Assembly: GCA_963978905.1 (NCBI GenBank)
Contig: OZ022258.1
Location: forward strand, 47,972,591 to 48,036,590
Direction: 5' to 3'
DNA from: Trichostrongylus colubriformis
Lineage: Eukaryota > Nematoda > Chromadorea > Rhabditida > Trichostrongylidae
Length of the DNA: 64,000 nucleotides
Position 1 is the stretch's first letter. Every line of letters starts with the position of its first letter. Under the pieces are notes generated by a model that saw nothing but the letters and a program-made list of their open reading frames with translations, was not told where the DNA came from and searched no databases. This document shows positions 49,401-58,625 of this stretch, piece after piece. Made by a program: the position numbers and the translations under genes.

Positions 49401-52400
49401 TGAATGACAGAACAAGGGATTGATTTTGCAAAAGTTATGGGCGGTAATGTACTCTCCAGATATGGTGTATAGTTCATCAAAGGACAGAGTTCTCAAGAAT
49501 CATAATGACTTCGAGTCCGTCCTTCATAATTTTGTGAGATACAGGTTGTCAGACGTGTCAAAGATGAATGGCAAAACCAAGTTGACCAAAACCAAAACCA
49601 AAACCAAAATGTCCATGCCGAAAAGAGTTTCTCGAATAAAACGGGCTCCCCGAGCAGGACCGAAATGTAAAGTTGTGAATGTACTATGACGTCCAACTGA
49701 ATACTCACGTATTCTTGCAGAGGGGGGACACTGAGGGTAGCAATGTAATGCGAGTGCAGGGAGACATACGATAGCGGTAACTGCCAGCAAAATTGTGATA
49801 TATTGGCTTATGGTTATCATAATTTATACAATCTGTGAGATTCCCAGGCAAATCCCAGGGTACTTGGGATCGGTGCATGGGATCATAAACCTTTGCCACG
49901 TTCCAGCTGGGTGTATATCACTAGGACAAAACCGTCGCGTGGCCGTGTTTGGCACGCGACGGCATGGTGCGAGCTATGCGCGCCGTATTAGTTGAGTCCT
50001 AAAGCGATTACGCATAGAATGAGGCGTAGAGCACTGTCATCGCTTCAAGACCCATCCAATACGGCGCGCATAGCTCGCACCATCCCGTCGCGTGCCGAAC
50101 ACGGCCACGCGACGTTTTTGTCCTAGTGATATACACCCCGTTCCAGTTGACGGTACGTACGCCACCAGGTCGAGCTGATCCGCTGGTCCAGGGCTTTGCC
50201 GAACTCCCTTCCCACCTTTGATTGTCGAACGTCTCTTTCGAGAGGCGGGTAGTCCAGACGAGTTTTCCACTGGCATGTTGCCATGTCGTAAACAAGGAGG
50301 AATGTTTGTTACGCTGCACGGTGCACGCTTACGGTGTTGTGCCTGCTTGAAGATATCAAGCCACGCCCACCCAACCAAATCGTTCCCTATATATACAATC
50401 TGTGAGATTCCCAGGCAAATCCCAGGGTACATGGGATCGGTGCATGGGATCATAAACCTTTGCCACGTTCCAGTTGACGGTACGTACGCCACCAGGTCGA
50501 GCTGATTCGCTGGTCTAAGGCTTTGCCGAGCTCAGATCCGCTGGTCTAGGGCTTTGCCGAGCTCAGATGAGCAGATCGGTTTATGTCGGAATCAAGAGGA
50601 TAGATTCCTTCTCCCGTTGAGGACGGCTAAATGATGTTCACAACGTGTTAGAGGGCTCCCCTGACCAACGAGGTGACGTAGTATCCTATCCTCGTTCTCT
50701 TTACTCGGCGGAAAGTGCATCTTTTCTCTTGTAAGAAGTGGAAGTGCTGAGTTCGAAAGATGCGACCACAGATGCACATTGGCCTGAGTATTCTACGCAA
50801 TGGTCTTCCTTTTCGGTTTGGAAAGGAAGTGGGTGCAATGAGCGACCTCTTTGGTGATTGGTGCACCAATCCAAGATGGCAGGTACCCAGAATCAGTGGC
50901 CAGAATCTGACATCTTTTCTACTCCTTGAATTGAGTCCACAACTATTGAGTAGATTCTAGACTTCAAGTCAAAGAATAAAAAGGATATTGCGTATTACTT
51001 CTTTGTGATATATGACACCTTGCCATACATTGCTGCACGTACATATAATTGCTTGAAAAGCGGGTTGTTTACTGAGAAAACCGTGATTCGTAATGGATAG
51101 CTGTGATAGGTACAAAGGCCAGTAATGTAGCACCCATGGCTGCTCACGAAAGTGCTTAACATGTAGTTGATTAGGTTTTCGGATCCCAAACTCTGATGTT
51201 CACCTAGCCCTGGACAGTCACAAGTCACAGTTCCAAAAGAATGTCCTTTGAGAGTCGTCGCTGCCGGACAGCCGGAACATCAAGCATAGCGTCTCTACAT
51301 TTGAATGATGTTTCGTTGTCGGAGCTTCAACCACGTCGGTAAACTGAAGTCATCGCGAGATTTCGGCAGTCGATAGAAATGATTTTTGAAATGTCGTGGT
51401 ACTAACAAGTAGGAAAGGGGAACGGATTTGAGTGGTATCGGAGGGTATTGCATGCCCGCCGTTGTGGAGTCAGCAAGGAACCGCAGGTCTAATGAGTGTA
51501 ACTCTATCCACTATGAGGACCAACCTGTTCATGGAACGAGTTAAATTACTACGATCCTTTTTGCAATTTAGCAGTGTCTGAAGTTCTTTTATGTTCCATC
51601 ATTGATTATTCCACCAAAACCAGTACCATCTGATCTCTGAATCAACTCTACAAAGCTTTACATGTTTCAGCTTCGACCATCGATCTTTCGCCTTTGCGGC
51701 GCATACATGCCATCAACGGCCGATTACGCATTTTCAACAATACTCGTCTACATAGCCTTAGTTTTCTGGAGAATTTAGCACGGATAATTAACCCTACTGA
51801 TTCTCCCGGTGAGACATTTTTGTACGATCTATTACATATCGAAGCCATCGATCACTCCTATGTACAGCTTGATTTTATTTTTTTTATGGCAGCGATAGGG
51901 AAAATTCGGAGGAATTATAAAAAAAACATAGTAAGTATGGAAGTCGAGGTGCTTAGTGATTCGGTAGTGAAGAAAAAATGGAAGGAAATGGCCAAATACC
52001 CGAGAAATGGAACTCCCTTCCCACCTTTGATTGTCGAACGTCTCTTTCGAGAGGCGAGTAGTCCAGACGAGTTTTCCACTGGCATGTTGCCAAGTCGTTA
52101 ACAAGGAGGAATGTTTGTTACGACTGCACGGTGCACGCTTACGGTGTTGTGCCTGCTTAAAGATATCAAGCCACGCCCACCCAACCAAATCGCACCCGAC
52201 CTTGGACGAACAAATTCCCTATATAAGAGCTGGCTTCGACATCAAAGTGGCTGTTTCATTCACTTATCTTTCTCTTATAGCAATTTGCACGTGAGTGCAG
52301 TTGGAGATTTGTTCGACCAAGGCTGGGTGTGATTCAGCTGGGTGGGCGTGGCTCCGTTGTGCTCAAGCAAGCACAACTCCTGGCAGGTGCACAGTGCAGC

Positions 52401-55022
52401 CGCAAGAAGATGCAGTCTGAGCAGTTATCCAAGAGCCTACTTGCCTAAGAGTAAGCGACTAATCTCATTATTGCGTGGTGTGCCTTTCAACCCAGTTGCA
52501 TCTCCTTGGCCACTCCCATCGCAACCTGTGAAAATCACGTCCCCTGGAAGCGGGGTCTGTCATCCAGAGGCGTAAGCTGTTAACCACGCCGTTTCTACAG
52601 CTCGGGGCTTGGTTTTCGACGGAACTTTCGCCATAAATAAGCTTCCTAAGCCCCGGATTCCATGTGACTGACTTCTTTTAGAGATTTTCCTATAACCACA
52701 TTATCCCAGGTGCTGTCTTTAGTGTTAGCCTTCTATGTGAGATAGCGTCCATAAATGTGACAACGGTTAAGGAGTCAAAATCATTCAGCTTCCTGATCTT
52801 GATACTGTTTTTACAAGACTATCCTCAAGGATGACTTTTCAGAACTACGAATAGGTCCAAAGGCAGTGTTAGGGGTAATTCGATTGTTCCGTTCATTCCC
52901 ATTTCCAATACTGACCGGTGGACGTGTTCCCCACAAAAACTTACACGTCAAGCACCACGTCACTTCGATCAATACGGCTCTAATACGATACGATAAGTAC
53001 TACTTTGCTATCATGCTCATACTCTACACCTCAGTCATTGTTTGGCGAAGTCGACCCTAGGAGGCGGAGTCGATCATCCAAAGGCGTCAGGTCTTATCCA
53101 TTGCGCCATTTCTACATCTACAAGGGAGGCACCCTTTTTCACCGGGATTCCGCCACAGATGGCCTTCTTAGACCTACGGCTTCCATGTAAGTGACTTCTT
53201 TTAAGGACTCTTTAATAACTACATTACCCCGAATGCTGTCTTCAAACATGTTCTCCGTGGTATTTTTCACAATTTCGAGTTGAACGCTATCATATTTATG
53301 CAGCATGTTCATTATGTAGAATGCACATTAAAGTTAACAAAAAAATTTTTTCGCTAAATTGTCGAGAACCTTGCCCTCTCCATAGGGGAGGTATAGCGAA
53401 CACTTGAGATGCTTCTGATGCACATCCTCTGCTCGTGAACGGACAAAATTCTTCATGCAATTTCCATTTCTAATGTGTTCAAATGCAATTGCGGTCTACT
53501 TAGCTGACATCCATGATTACGCTAATTCTTTCAGCTACTCTGACGAAATCCTCCTCCCCTCGAGGAATCCTTGTCCCACGCTTGACCCTGCCACAAGGTT
53601 GCTTGTCCCCGCTTCGTCAGTGAGCGGCTAAACATCACTAGTCCACGCCGATTTTTCTCGTCCTTCAGCACTTCATCGGTTCTTCGAAATGCAACTCACG
53701 ACAGTTGGAGTGATCTAGTCCCTTGAGCGGACAGATAGCTTGCATCGCAACCGCATAGGCTCAGGGTGACGCCGAACGAATCAAAAGGACACGTTAGCCC
53801 GATAGCCCGTGAAGTCAGTGCGATTCCGACAGATCTGTATCGAGAGAACCTAGCTGGTCACCGAGCCACGCAAAGCAGGTTACCGCGCGCGACGAGTTAC
53901 ATATTACTTGTCTCGTTGCTAAATTACCATTTTGCGAAATTCACAAGGAATTTGTCGTGTGCGGCGCGATGACCTACTTGGCACCTTCGCATGCACAATA
54001 CAAATCGAACACCCGGTCCAACAATTACATAACCAACTTTGATTACCTCCACGTCGCTTTTGCTGGTCTCTACCTATTCCGGTATATTTCTGTTCTCCGT
54101 TGTTCAGTCTTATGTTTAATGAACCCACACAGTTGAATTTGAAGAGAGGAGATAAGATGCCAAGTGTGGTATGCAGTCTAAATTCAAGGCTAGAGGACGT
54201 TGTTCGGTACCACAGATCCCTGTGTAGGTGTGAGTACACCTCCAACTATTATATACATATAACATCTCTACGATATTGAATGGGGGTTGACTATGTGACA
54301 CGATCCCGTAGGGTACGGTGAACGCTGACTTTTGGCTACTACAACATGAAGAATTGGTTCAAAACACTATCATTTTCCCTAAGAACTTTTTTTTATATTT
54401 CATCTTTCGTTTTATGGACATTATGAACTTATGTTTTGCCTGAGGTCCACAAAAAATTTACGCTTTAGAAACACATTACAAATGAGCACATGAATCGCAG
54501 AACGCAGTGTTTGTCTTTAAGCTCTCAATAACAGCCGTGAAAAGTCAACAGCTAACATTCTCCAATAAAATAGATTCTCCAATAAAAAGATCAGCATCAT
54601 TTGATTGCATTTGTTTCAATAAGATTATACGAAACCGATCAATTTTTTCATCTCTTACTTTCTCAGACAATGGCTCAACTGAAAGGGTTAATAGGCATCA
54701 TACTGTGTTGACTGCTGGAGCGCTAGATATCATTTTGGATGCCGTTTGACAGCTGATGAAATAGACAGTCGCTAGTTTTACGAACTAGATGAACTTGCGT
54801 GTAGAGACCAAAATACCATTTTTGCAGAACCGGTAATAGAAATCCATGGCAACAAGGATTTGGCTGATGTCTATTTGAAAAATTTGCACGAATTGCGTGG
54901 AAGTGCAGGTGAAATCTACACAACTTGGGAGCTGGATCAACGTCAACAATATAAATATAAATCTTTCTCGACGAGTGCTCATTTTTATGTGGGTGATATA
55001 CCGAACTATTTCATTGAAAGAG
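31388..55022 (+). CDS. Receptor L-domain (insulin/EGF-receptor-like) secreted or membrane protein gene, exons 1-5
   Basis: Five exons (31388-31499, 34050-34229, 43863-44051, 51671-51808, 54828-55022) join in frame; every one of the four internal junctions and the final donor is phase 1. The 271 codons begin with a signal peptide (MKLIILIQLILVTGQ). Residues ~38-97 and ~160-205 carry receptor L-domain patterns: IEGRLVIDNTNLTDFSELEN and INGRLRIFNNTRLHSLSFLENL. Exon 3 continues a domain with NPNLTDVSSL and a tryptophan/cysteine segment (EWSLDGKEWC). No kinase exon is visible. This fits the nematode insulin/EGF-receptor-like L-domain family, whose members lack a kinase. Introns reach 9.6 kb and are full of transposon relics. 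The 3' end is not resolved; some exons may be missed. Confidence 0.65.
31500..32985. other. Intron 1, first half; unassigned
   Basis: 31700-32030 is GC-richer and gives long open frames on both strands with no recognisable domain (for example a + frame of 160 codons ending 32158). I regard them as fortuitous or repeat-derived. Confidence 0.35.
32986..33735 (+). repeat. Tandem array, three units of ~270 bp
   Basis: Units start near 33048, 33328 and 33595 with ATGAAAAACGACCTGTGNAG and each contains GACCACACATGGAC and AGCTCCGCCCA (or AGCACCGCCCA in the third). The left edge reads CCCTACTATATATAAAGCGC, then a GTCTGTCCCTCCGTCTGTC run. Single diverged units lie at 250-435 (+) and about 41700-41915 (inverted). 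Confidence 0.75.
33740..34049. other. Intron 1, 3' part
   Basis: AT-rich intron sequence leading to the exon 2 acceptor; pyrimidine-rich from about 33995. Confidence 0.4.
34050..34229 (+). CDS. L-domain gene exon 2
   Basis: Acceptor TTTACAG, donor GGC|GTGAGT. It encodes cysteines (DCRIDEKGEERC) and then LRTIEGRLVIDNTNLTDFSE, followed by LENLTIIG, the first receptor L-domain core. 180 bases, phase 1 to phase 1. The ends and frame are well supported. Confidence 0.75.
34230..36197. other. Intron 2, 5' part; unassigned
   Basis: AT-rich, no recognisable repeat or exon. Confidence 0.35.
36202..36682. mobile_element. Fold-back TTAA element in intron 2
   Basis: AGGCACATTCCAGGATTATT...  pairs with ATAATCCTGGAATGTGCCT at the right. 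Arms are about 170 bp with a loop near 36400-36480. TTAA at 36198-36201 and 36683-36686; the right TTAA is shared with the next element. Confidence 0.75.
36687..37225. mobile_element. TTAA-flanked MITE, copy 4
   Basis: 539 bp, AGGCAGCTTTCGGG...ACTGTCT, TTAA on both sides. Very similar to 13053-13592 over its whole length, including the GGCGCCTTCCGCGGGGGATT block. Confidence 0.75.
37230..38730. other. Intron 2, middle; unassigned
   Basis: Homopolymer pair T/G at about 37648-37670 and a GGTGGTGGTAGTAGTAGTAG microsatellite near 38424. No exon seen. Confidence 0.35.
38731..38803 (-). pseudogene. tRNA-derived sequence
   Basis: The minus strand has an A-box-like TGGCTAAATGGTATTGGG and a canonical B-box-like GGTTCGATCCCGC about 35 bases later. 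The acceptor stem pairs only partly. It is likely a tRNA pseudogene or the head of a SINE. Confidence 0.4.
38810..41695. other. Intron 2, 3' part; unassigned repeats
   Basis: 39000-39540 and 39700-40640 look repeat-like: GC-richer, codon-like stretches without consistent splice sites, and CCACTGGGGGTCCGCGCAGG at about 40470. I could not assign them to a transposon family. Confidence 0.3.
41700..41915 (-). repeat. Inverted single unit of the 33-kb tandem repeat
   Basis: In reverse it reads like the 33-kb array: AAGCCCCACTCACAGTGGGC, TTCATGTCCCATGCTCTACC, GTGACAGAAGGAGGGACGGA and CCTTTATATAGTAATGAG mirror the array units and their left edge. Confidence 0.55.
42128..43003. mobile_element. Fold-back element in intron 2
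   Basis: Left arm GGGTGTGTACACATTGGTAC ... GAGTGTAATGTCC is inverted at the right as GGACATTACACTC ... GTACCAATGTGTACACACCC. Arms are about 180 bp around a ~500-bp AT-rich centre. Non-coding. Confidence 0.65.
43005..43860. other. Intron 2, last part
   Basis: No repeat or exon recognised before the exon 3 acceptor. Confidence 0.35.
43863..44051 (+). CDS. L-domain gene exon 3
   Basis: Acceptor TTTCCTACAG; phase 1 entry gives CCT (Pro). It encodes ALAVKRNPNLTDVSSLFKMN, then PRVEWSLDGKEWC and LLSRLTGETAVSLAFH. The N-P-N-L-T-D-V-S run is a typical continuation of an L-domain. The donor is G|GTTCGT, less usual than the other donors. Intron 2 before it is 9.6 kb. Confidence 0.65.
44060..44690. other. 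Intron 3, first part; unassigned
   Basis: No recognised element. GTGTGCGCGTGCGCGGTTAC near 44425 is a short purine/pyrimidine-alternating tract. Confidence 0.3.
44692..44841. mobile_element. 150-bp MITE with ~42-bp inverted ends
   Basis: GTCCATCTCAAAAAAACTGA...CCCACGGACTTG pairs with CAAGTCCGTGGGGCACGCCC...TCTGAGATGGAC. Non-coding. Confidence 0.65.
44845..46450. other. Intron 3, middle; unassigned
   Basis: No supported exon. Several short frames without splice support. Confidence 0.3.
46453..46534 (+). pseudogene. tRNA-derived sequence
   Basis: GTCTCGG at the 5' side and CCGAGGC at the 3' side pair over seven positions (one G-T) like an acceptor stem. Between them are an A-box-like TGCAATGGATTAGCACA and a B-box-like GGATTTGAGTCCC. 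The T stem is imperfect and no anticodon can be assigned, so this is a pseudogene or SINE head. Confidence 0.45.
46540..47640. other. Intron 3; partial fold-back copy at 47030-47175
   Basis: 47030-47175 shares GAGGCTCCGCTCCCTCG, CCAGATTCTCACTTTTTGCA and GAAACTCGTCTTTTCGA-like segments with the 27.8-kb fold-back. The rest is unassigned. Confidence 0.4.
47652..47899. mobile_element. MITE with GGTGTGTGGCGATTGGTCGA ends
   Basis: Ends GGTGTGTGGCGATTGGTCGA and TCGACCAATCGCCACACACC are exact inverts over at least 20 bases. No clear target duplication. A diverged partial copy is at 28-125. Non-coding; contains a TTG microsatellite (TTGTTGTTGTTGTTGCT) near 47800. Confidence 0.7.
47905..48567. other. 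Intron 3; unassigned
   Basis: GCGCCTCAGAGGCGC palindrome at about 48071-48085. No exon recognised. Confidence 0.35.
48570..49360. mobile_element. TA-flanked element with CAGGGGGTGCCAAAA ends, copy 2
   Basis: Starts CAGGGGGTGCCAAAAAAGAG, ends CAATTGGCACCCCCTG, TA on both sides. 791 bp, inverted relative to 3312-4038. Non-coding. Confidence 0.7.
49420..49689 (+). other. Lys/Arg-rich open frame, unassigned
   Basis: The frame from 49420 runs 89 codons to a TGA and ends in a basic tail containing KTKLTKTKTKTKMSMPKR, produced by an ACCAAA hexamer repeated four times. No splice sites or domain recognised. It overlaps, on the other strand, the region downstream of the 49820 signal-peptide exon. It may be fortuitous. 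Confidence 0.2.
49712..49820 (-). CDS. Candidate signal-peptide first exon, minus strand
   Basis: The minus strand starts ATG at 49820 and encodes MITISQYITILLAVTAIVCL then PALALHCYPQCPPSARI, a textbook signal peptide (cleavage expected after ALA) followed by a short cysteine/proline-rich mature start. The donor C|GTGAGT follows directly, in phase 1. This would be a gene antisense to intron 3 of the L-domain gene. A TGTATAAATT lies just upstream, probably too close to the ATG to be a TATA box for it. No second exon is identified. Confidence 0.4.
49821..49908. repeat. Duplicated segment, copy 1
   Basis: ATACAATCTGTGAGATTCCC...GCCACGTTCCAG matches 50393-50475 almost exactly, with one visible difference (TACTTGGG / TACATGGG). 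The MITE at 49909-50138 interrupts this copy. Confidence 0.7.
49909..50138. mobile_element. Mutator-like MITE (family B), copy 2
   Basis: GGGTGTATATCACTAGGACA and TGTCCTAGTGATATACACCC-like ends; whole element self-complementary over long arms (GCACGCGACGGCATGGTGCG and its inverse). Flanked by GTTCCAGCT and GTTCCAGTT, a 9-base duplication with one change. 230 bp, non-coding. Confidence 0.75.
50139..50575. repeat. Repeat mosaic including duplicated segment copy 2
   Basis: 50207-50385 is shared with 52013-52195 (TTTGATTGTCGAACGTCTCT, AAGCCACGCCCACCCAACCA). 50393-50475 repeats 49810-49908. 50508-50570 holds a 31-base unit (CGCTGGTCTA...CCGAGCTCAGAT) twice. Confidence 0.6.
50580..51670. other. 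Intron 3, last part; unassigned
   Basis: About 51465-51535, in reverse, has a weak tRNA-like TAGTGGATAGAGTTACAC. No exon before the exon 4 acceptor. Confidence 0.3.
51671..51808 (+). CDS. L-domain gene exon 4
   Basis: Acceptor TGTTTCAG; phase 1 entry gives GCT (Ala). It encodes LSPLRRIHAINGRLRIFNNT and RLHSLSFLENLARI, a clear second L-domain core. Donor CCCG|GTGAGA. Strong by both motif and splice signals. Confidence 0.75.
51886..52720. mobile_element. TTAA-type MITE, copy 5, interrupted by a hairpin
   Basis: Left part GGCAGCGATAGGGAAAATTC ... CATGTTGCCAAGTCG and right part TTGCATCTCCTTGGCCACTC ... GGTGCTGTCTTTAG match the family. Between them (about 52120-52490) sits an unrelated fold-back. 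Confidence 0.55.
52120..52490. mobile_element. Fold-back insertion inside the TTAA MITE
   Basis: GCACGGTGCACGCTTACGGT...AAGCCACGCCCACCCA on the left pairs loosely with TGGGTGGGCGTGGCTCCGTT...GGTGCACAGTGC on the right; the loop holds CTATATAAGAGCTGG. Relatives of this sequence occur near 29590-29900 and 50290-50385. Confidence 0.5.
52861..53242. mobile_element. TTAA-type MITE, copy 6 (shortened)
   Basis: AGGCAGTGTTAGGGGTAATT at the left; CATTACCCCGAATGCTGTCT at the right. Only about 380 bp; the internal ACAAGGGAGGCACCCTTTTT, CACCGGGATTCCGCCAC segment is retained. Confidence 0.5.
53245..54827. other. Intron 4, last part; unassigned
   Basis: AT-rich with no repeat or exon I can name. Confidence 0.35.
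54828..55022 (+). CDS. L-domain gene exon 5
   Basis: Acceptor TTTTTGCAG; phase 1 entry gives GAA (Glu). It encodes VIEIHGNKDLADVYLKNLHE followed by a charged, tyrosine-rich stretch (TTWELDQRQQYKYK) and VGDIPNYFIER. Donor GAG|GTAGGT leaves phase 1. HGNKDL resembles L-domain turns. The next exon is not identified. Confidence 0.6.
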
Positions 55023-55356
55023 GTAGGTCAATTTCTCAGAATGTGAGATAGAATGATGAGAATGTTCAACGGTGGTTTTAAATTTAAGCCTCTTATACTG
55101 AAACACCCTAAATTTTTCCAGTTTTTTCTTGTAACCAATTTCTTCCAGTTTTTTCTTCTAACCAGCGACGGTTTTTAACTTCCCATGGGCCTTCGAATAG
55201 GGGGCCGTACAGGGCCGGTAGAGTTTAATACTGATTGCATTCTCGAAAAACAAAAGTGCTACGGGCCATCGAAGGGACTTAGGAGGGGTCAGTTTGCATG
55301 CGATGACTCATCGACGTGGTAATCTGCCAGTGGTGACTCATTAACACGGTTCATCG

Positions 55357-55595
55357 GGGTGTGTACCCTTATGTCAGGATTTCGCGCGACGACGAGCGGC
55401 GTGCGACGCAGTGTTGAGAGCTATGCGCGTCGCGATAGTGGGGTCTTAGAGCGATTAAAAGGTAATTCTTGGGGAGCGATACGTAGTTGACTTGTAATCG
55501 CTTCGGGACCAAACAACGTGGCGCCTTTAGCTCGCCCGCATTGCTTCGCTTGCGACATTCCAAGGTGCGAAATCCTGACATAAGGGTACACACCC
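55357..55595. mobile_element. Mutator-like MITE (family A) with 9-bp target duplication
   Basis: GGGTGTGTACCCTTATGTCA and TGACATAAGGGTACACACCC are exact inverted ends; exact 9-bp direct repeats GGTTCATCG flank it (55348-55356; 55596-55604). 239 bp, non-coding. Confidence 0.85.
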
Positions 55596-55604
55596 GGTTC
55601 ATCG

Positions 55605-56845
55605 TGTCAGCAAGCAAGGGTCGCCTTGGATCGTCGGCAGTGTTCGTCGTCTCCTGGCGGAAGGCTTTTGCATCTTGTGTTCTACCTTCTATAATCTTCA
55701 GTTTCTTTTTCAGCGTTTCTTTGTGTACGCCTCGACATAGCCCACTATTCACGAATGTCACTTTTATACAAACTCGGTAGTTTCTTACATAAACTCCTGT
55801 GTGTTCAACATTAAAGAGGCAAAAAACCACTCTAAACCGGTGTCAACATCTCACTAGGGGAACATGCAAGACGAAGTGGTCGCTTGTAGTGGGGCTGTAT
55901 ACCATCCTTTTCTAGCCCCAACTGTCTGTATTAGGGCCATTTCCGCCATAGTTGGTTGCTTCTACACCTGTGACGCGCAAACCAAGCGTTATTTCGCAAA
56001 ATGAGTGTGATATTCGTGTTCAAGACCCAACTACCGGATGACGAAATTCCAGCCGATTCTGTATTTCAACCCTAGCTTCAGAAATTTTAGGTGGGCAACC
56101 GGTGAATACAAAAGTGGCAACGCGTTAGTAGTCCAGGAAGGTTATGACGATCTTCCTTGAGGAATTGTTGGTATCGCGCAGCTGTTGCGATAACAGTCTT
56201 TGCTACATATAATCTGGTTGTTTACACGGTCGATAGAATATTCTTATCATCAGATGTGAAGGAAGTCCAACCCATGGTAATACCACTTATTTGAAATTAG
56301 GGTCAAAATATAGAATCGGCTGGAATTTCGTTATCCGGGGTAGTTCGGATCCCTGAACAGGAGTATCACATTCATTTTGCGAAATAACGCTTGGTCGCTT
56401 ACAGATGCAGGAGCTGCCAACTATGCCTGCCAATCGAATGCGTTCACGGTGGATGATATGTAGTCCTACCACAAACGGCAACTTCGTCTTGCATCCCTTG
56501 TGCATCGTTTCCCTTTGTGAGATGTTGACGCCAGTCCGGAGAGAGTTCTTTGTTTCTTTAATGTTGAAATATACGAGTTTATGTGTTGAGTTTGTATAAA
56601 AGTACATTTGTAAATAGTGGGCTGTGTAGAACAGCACACAAAGAAACGTCAACAGTTGAAACAGGAGCAATTATAGAAGGTAAAACCCAAATGCAAAAAG
56701 CCCAACGTTAGCCGGAAGTTCCCCTCTTCCTCCCGCCTGGAGACGAAGAATTACTGGTGAGCTAAGGGAACCGTTACCTGGACACGAAGAACTGTGTTGA
56801 TGATTCACCACTGGCAGCCTACCACGTCGATGAGTCATAACATGC
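55605..56845. other. Downstream intron region; unassigned
   Basis: No exon recognised. Two related segments in opposite orientation lie near 55700-56090 and 56290-56690 (AGTTTCTTACATAAAC, TTCTTTGTGTACGCCTC-like), suggesting a decayed inverted repeat. Confidence 0.3.
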
Positions 56846-56970
56846 AAACTTTAACCCCTCGTAACTCACTTGACACGACCCGTAGCACTTGTGGTTTTCG
56901 AAGTTGTAATCAGCATTCGAAACGATCGACCATTCAAAGTTCCATGGGAAGTTGAAAGCCCGCTCTGGTA
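56846..56970. repeat. Half copy of the tRNA-loop fold-back family
   Basis: CAAACTTTAACCCCTCGTAA, AGTTGTAATCAGCATTCGAA and CAAAGTTCCATGGGAAGT match the right arm of 62723-63174. The left arm is missing. Confidence 0.5.
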
Positions 56971-56974
56971 AGGT

Positions 56975-58185
56975 AAGACAGGTAATCAAGCAGAGAAAAG
57001 TTCTTGCATAAGCACAAGCAAAAAACGCTGAGCAGTGAAATGTTCTCAACTGAGGAAGCTCGAAAGACTTACTAAAGCCGTCGCTGCAAAGTGAGAACAT
57101 GGTATAGGATGACTTGTGGAGGTGGAGGCTTGGATGTTTGAAGAGTAGAAATGCCGTTTCTCGCTGACTTGAGCTGACAACGAAAGGATACCGGTCGAGG
57201 TGGCCAGTTGCGATGACACACATATCACTCAACGCCTTTTCGGACGCTAATATTGAATATGTGTTCAGAATCTGCCAAACCGTTCTCTGAATAAAGTCAT
57301 TGAGGTTTTTCTGTAAGTAATATTATTACATGGTACGTTCGGGAGCCCATAGCGCGCGAGTCAGGGGTTTCCTCTGGAAACCAGTATGATTTTCTTGTTC
57401 AGGAGATCAAATTACCTCATGGAACAAGTTTTAGCCAATTCGAAAATTGCCAGATTTCGAAAAAAATTCATGGGTTACTGGGTGGCAGCACATTAAACAT
57501 GGGAGACGTCATTGACTCTTGGAGAGGAACTCTTATTTGGCGCTTGTTACGTACATTTGGTCATGGGTATATGTAATAGATATCTTCAGGTTATCGTTGT
57601 CATGGTTGATGGCTTTTTTACAGAAAATTTCTAAAATCTATTACTTACCCCATGATCCTCCCCTAATTTTCCGAAGTTTTTCCGACCCAAAAACTCGACC
57701 TGGCTAATTTGCACAGAGGGATAGTTCAACCTTCTTATCACGAATTTCATTATTGTTTCACACAACAAAGCCTGAATCGTGCGCTACGGGAGTCTGCTCA
57801 CTTGAAGGAACTCGATCACAGAGTTCTATTCGATCCTATAAGCGGAGACAGAGACATGCGCGGAAAACGGTTATAATGTTATTGTACATGACAGCACTTT
57901 CCAGGATATCTCTCAGGCTTTAAGAGAAAGCCTCATGAAGAGCAAAAGAGGTGCGTTCATGGGAATCCCAAGCGGATGAACTCTCATCATTTGCGGTCAT
58001 CGGTGGTGCACCCGCTCTCAAACTCCAACCTTTTCGGTCAGAGCCCCATCGGACTACTACGCCTCGACAGGACACCCGCTATAGCAAGATATTAATACAA
58101 CAGTAGAAAAGCACACTGCATTATAGGAACAGATCCTATGTTTAAGACTAACACAAAAAACATATATAACGCATTCATTAACAAC
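56975..58185. other. Unassigned non-coding sequence
   Basis: Short open frames on both strands; none with splice-consistent ends or a domain I recognise. Confidence 0.3.
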
Positions 58186-58189
58186 GTAA

Positions 58190-58625
58190 TAACATCATAC
58201 CTGCTTTTTTTTCCCTCCCAAGTCGCCTTCGTTGGGGCGACTTCATCAGTCGGCTACACGCAATAGAGCCCCATCCAGGCGTTATCTCTTGGCCATGTGG
58301 TTGACGATGTCTAGATGGGACCTGAACCACATGACTGCTCCCAATCGGGGAGGAGGGGTGAACACCGGCTAACTCATGTGACAGCGCTCCACTACCCGAG
58401 CACCAGGAGTGCGATGGCACCGTAGGTCCCTAGTAGCTTCATGGCGATACCCGGTGAAAACCGACTGGCATTCGGCGACCAGTCTTTTATACTGGTCCCA
58501 GCCACAGAGGACGGAGCCAACTTAAGCGCCATGCGCTGCAACGGTTGCAACCGCAAGCGGATGGGCCGGGGAGCGCGATGCCGCCGGCGGCAACCGCCGT
58601 GATCCGCAACACCAACCATGGTTCC
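58190..58625 (-). promoter_or_regulatory. TATA promoter plus leader exon module, copy 2
   Basis: Minus strand: TATA box in CCAGTATAAAAGACTGG (about 58481-58497), then CCAGTCGGTTTTCACCGG some 27 bases on, then a GC-rich leader to a donor-like CAG|GTATGATG near 58200. Same order as 7090-7520. Only a 16-codon frame follows the first ATG here and it is not conserved in copy 1, so the leader is probably non-coding. Confidence 0.45.

Noticed and set aside
55369..55830. 153-codon minus frame
   Set aside because: Half of it is the 55357-55595 MITE; the remainder has no recognisable content.
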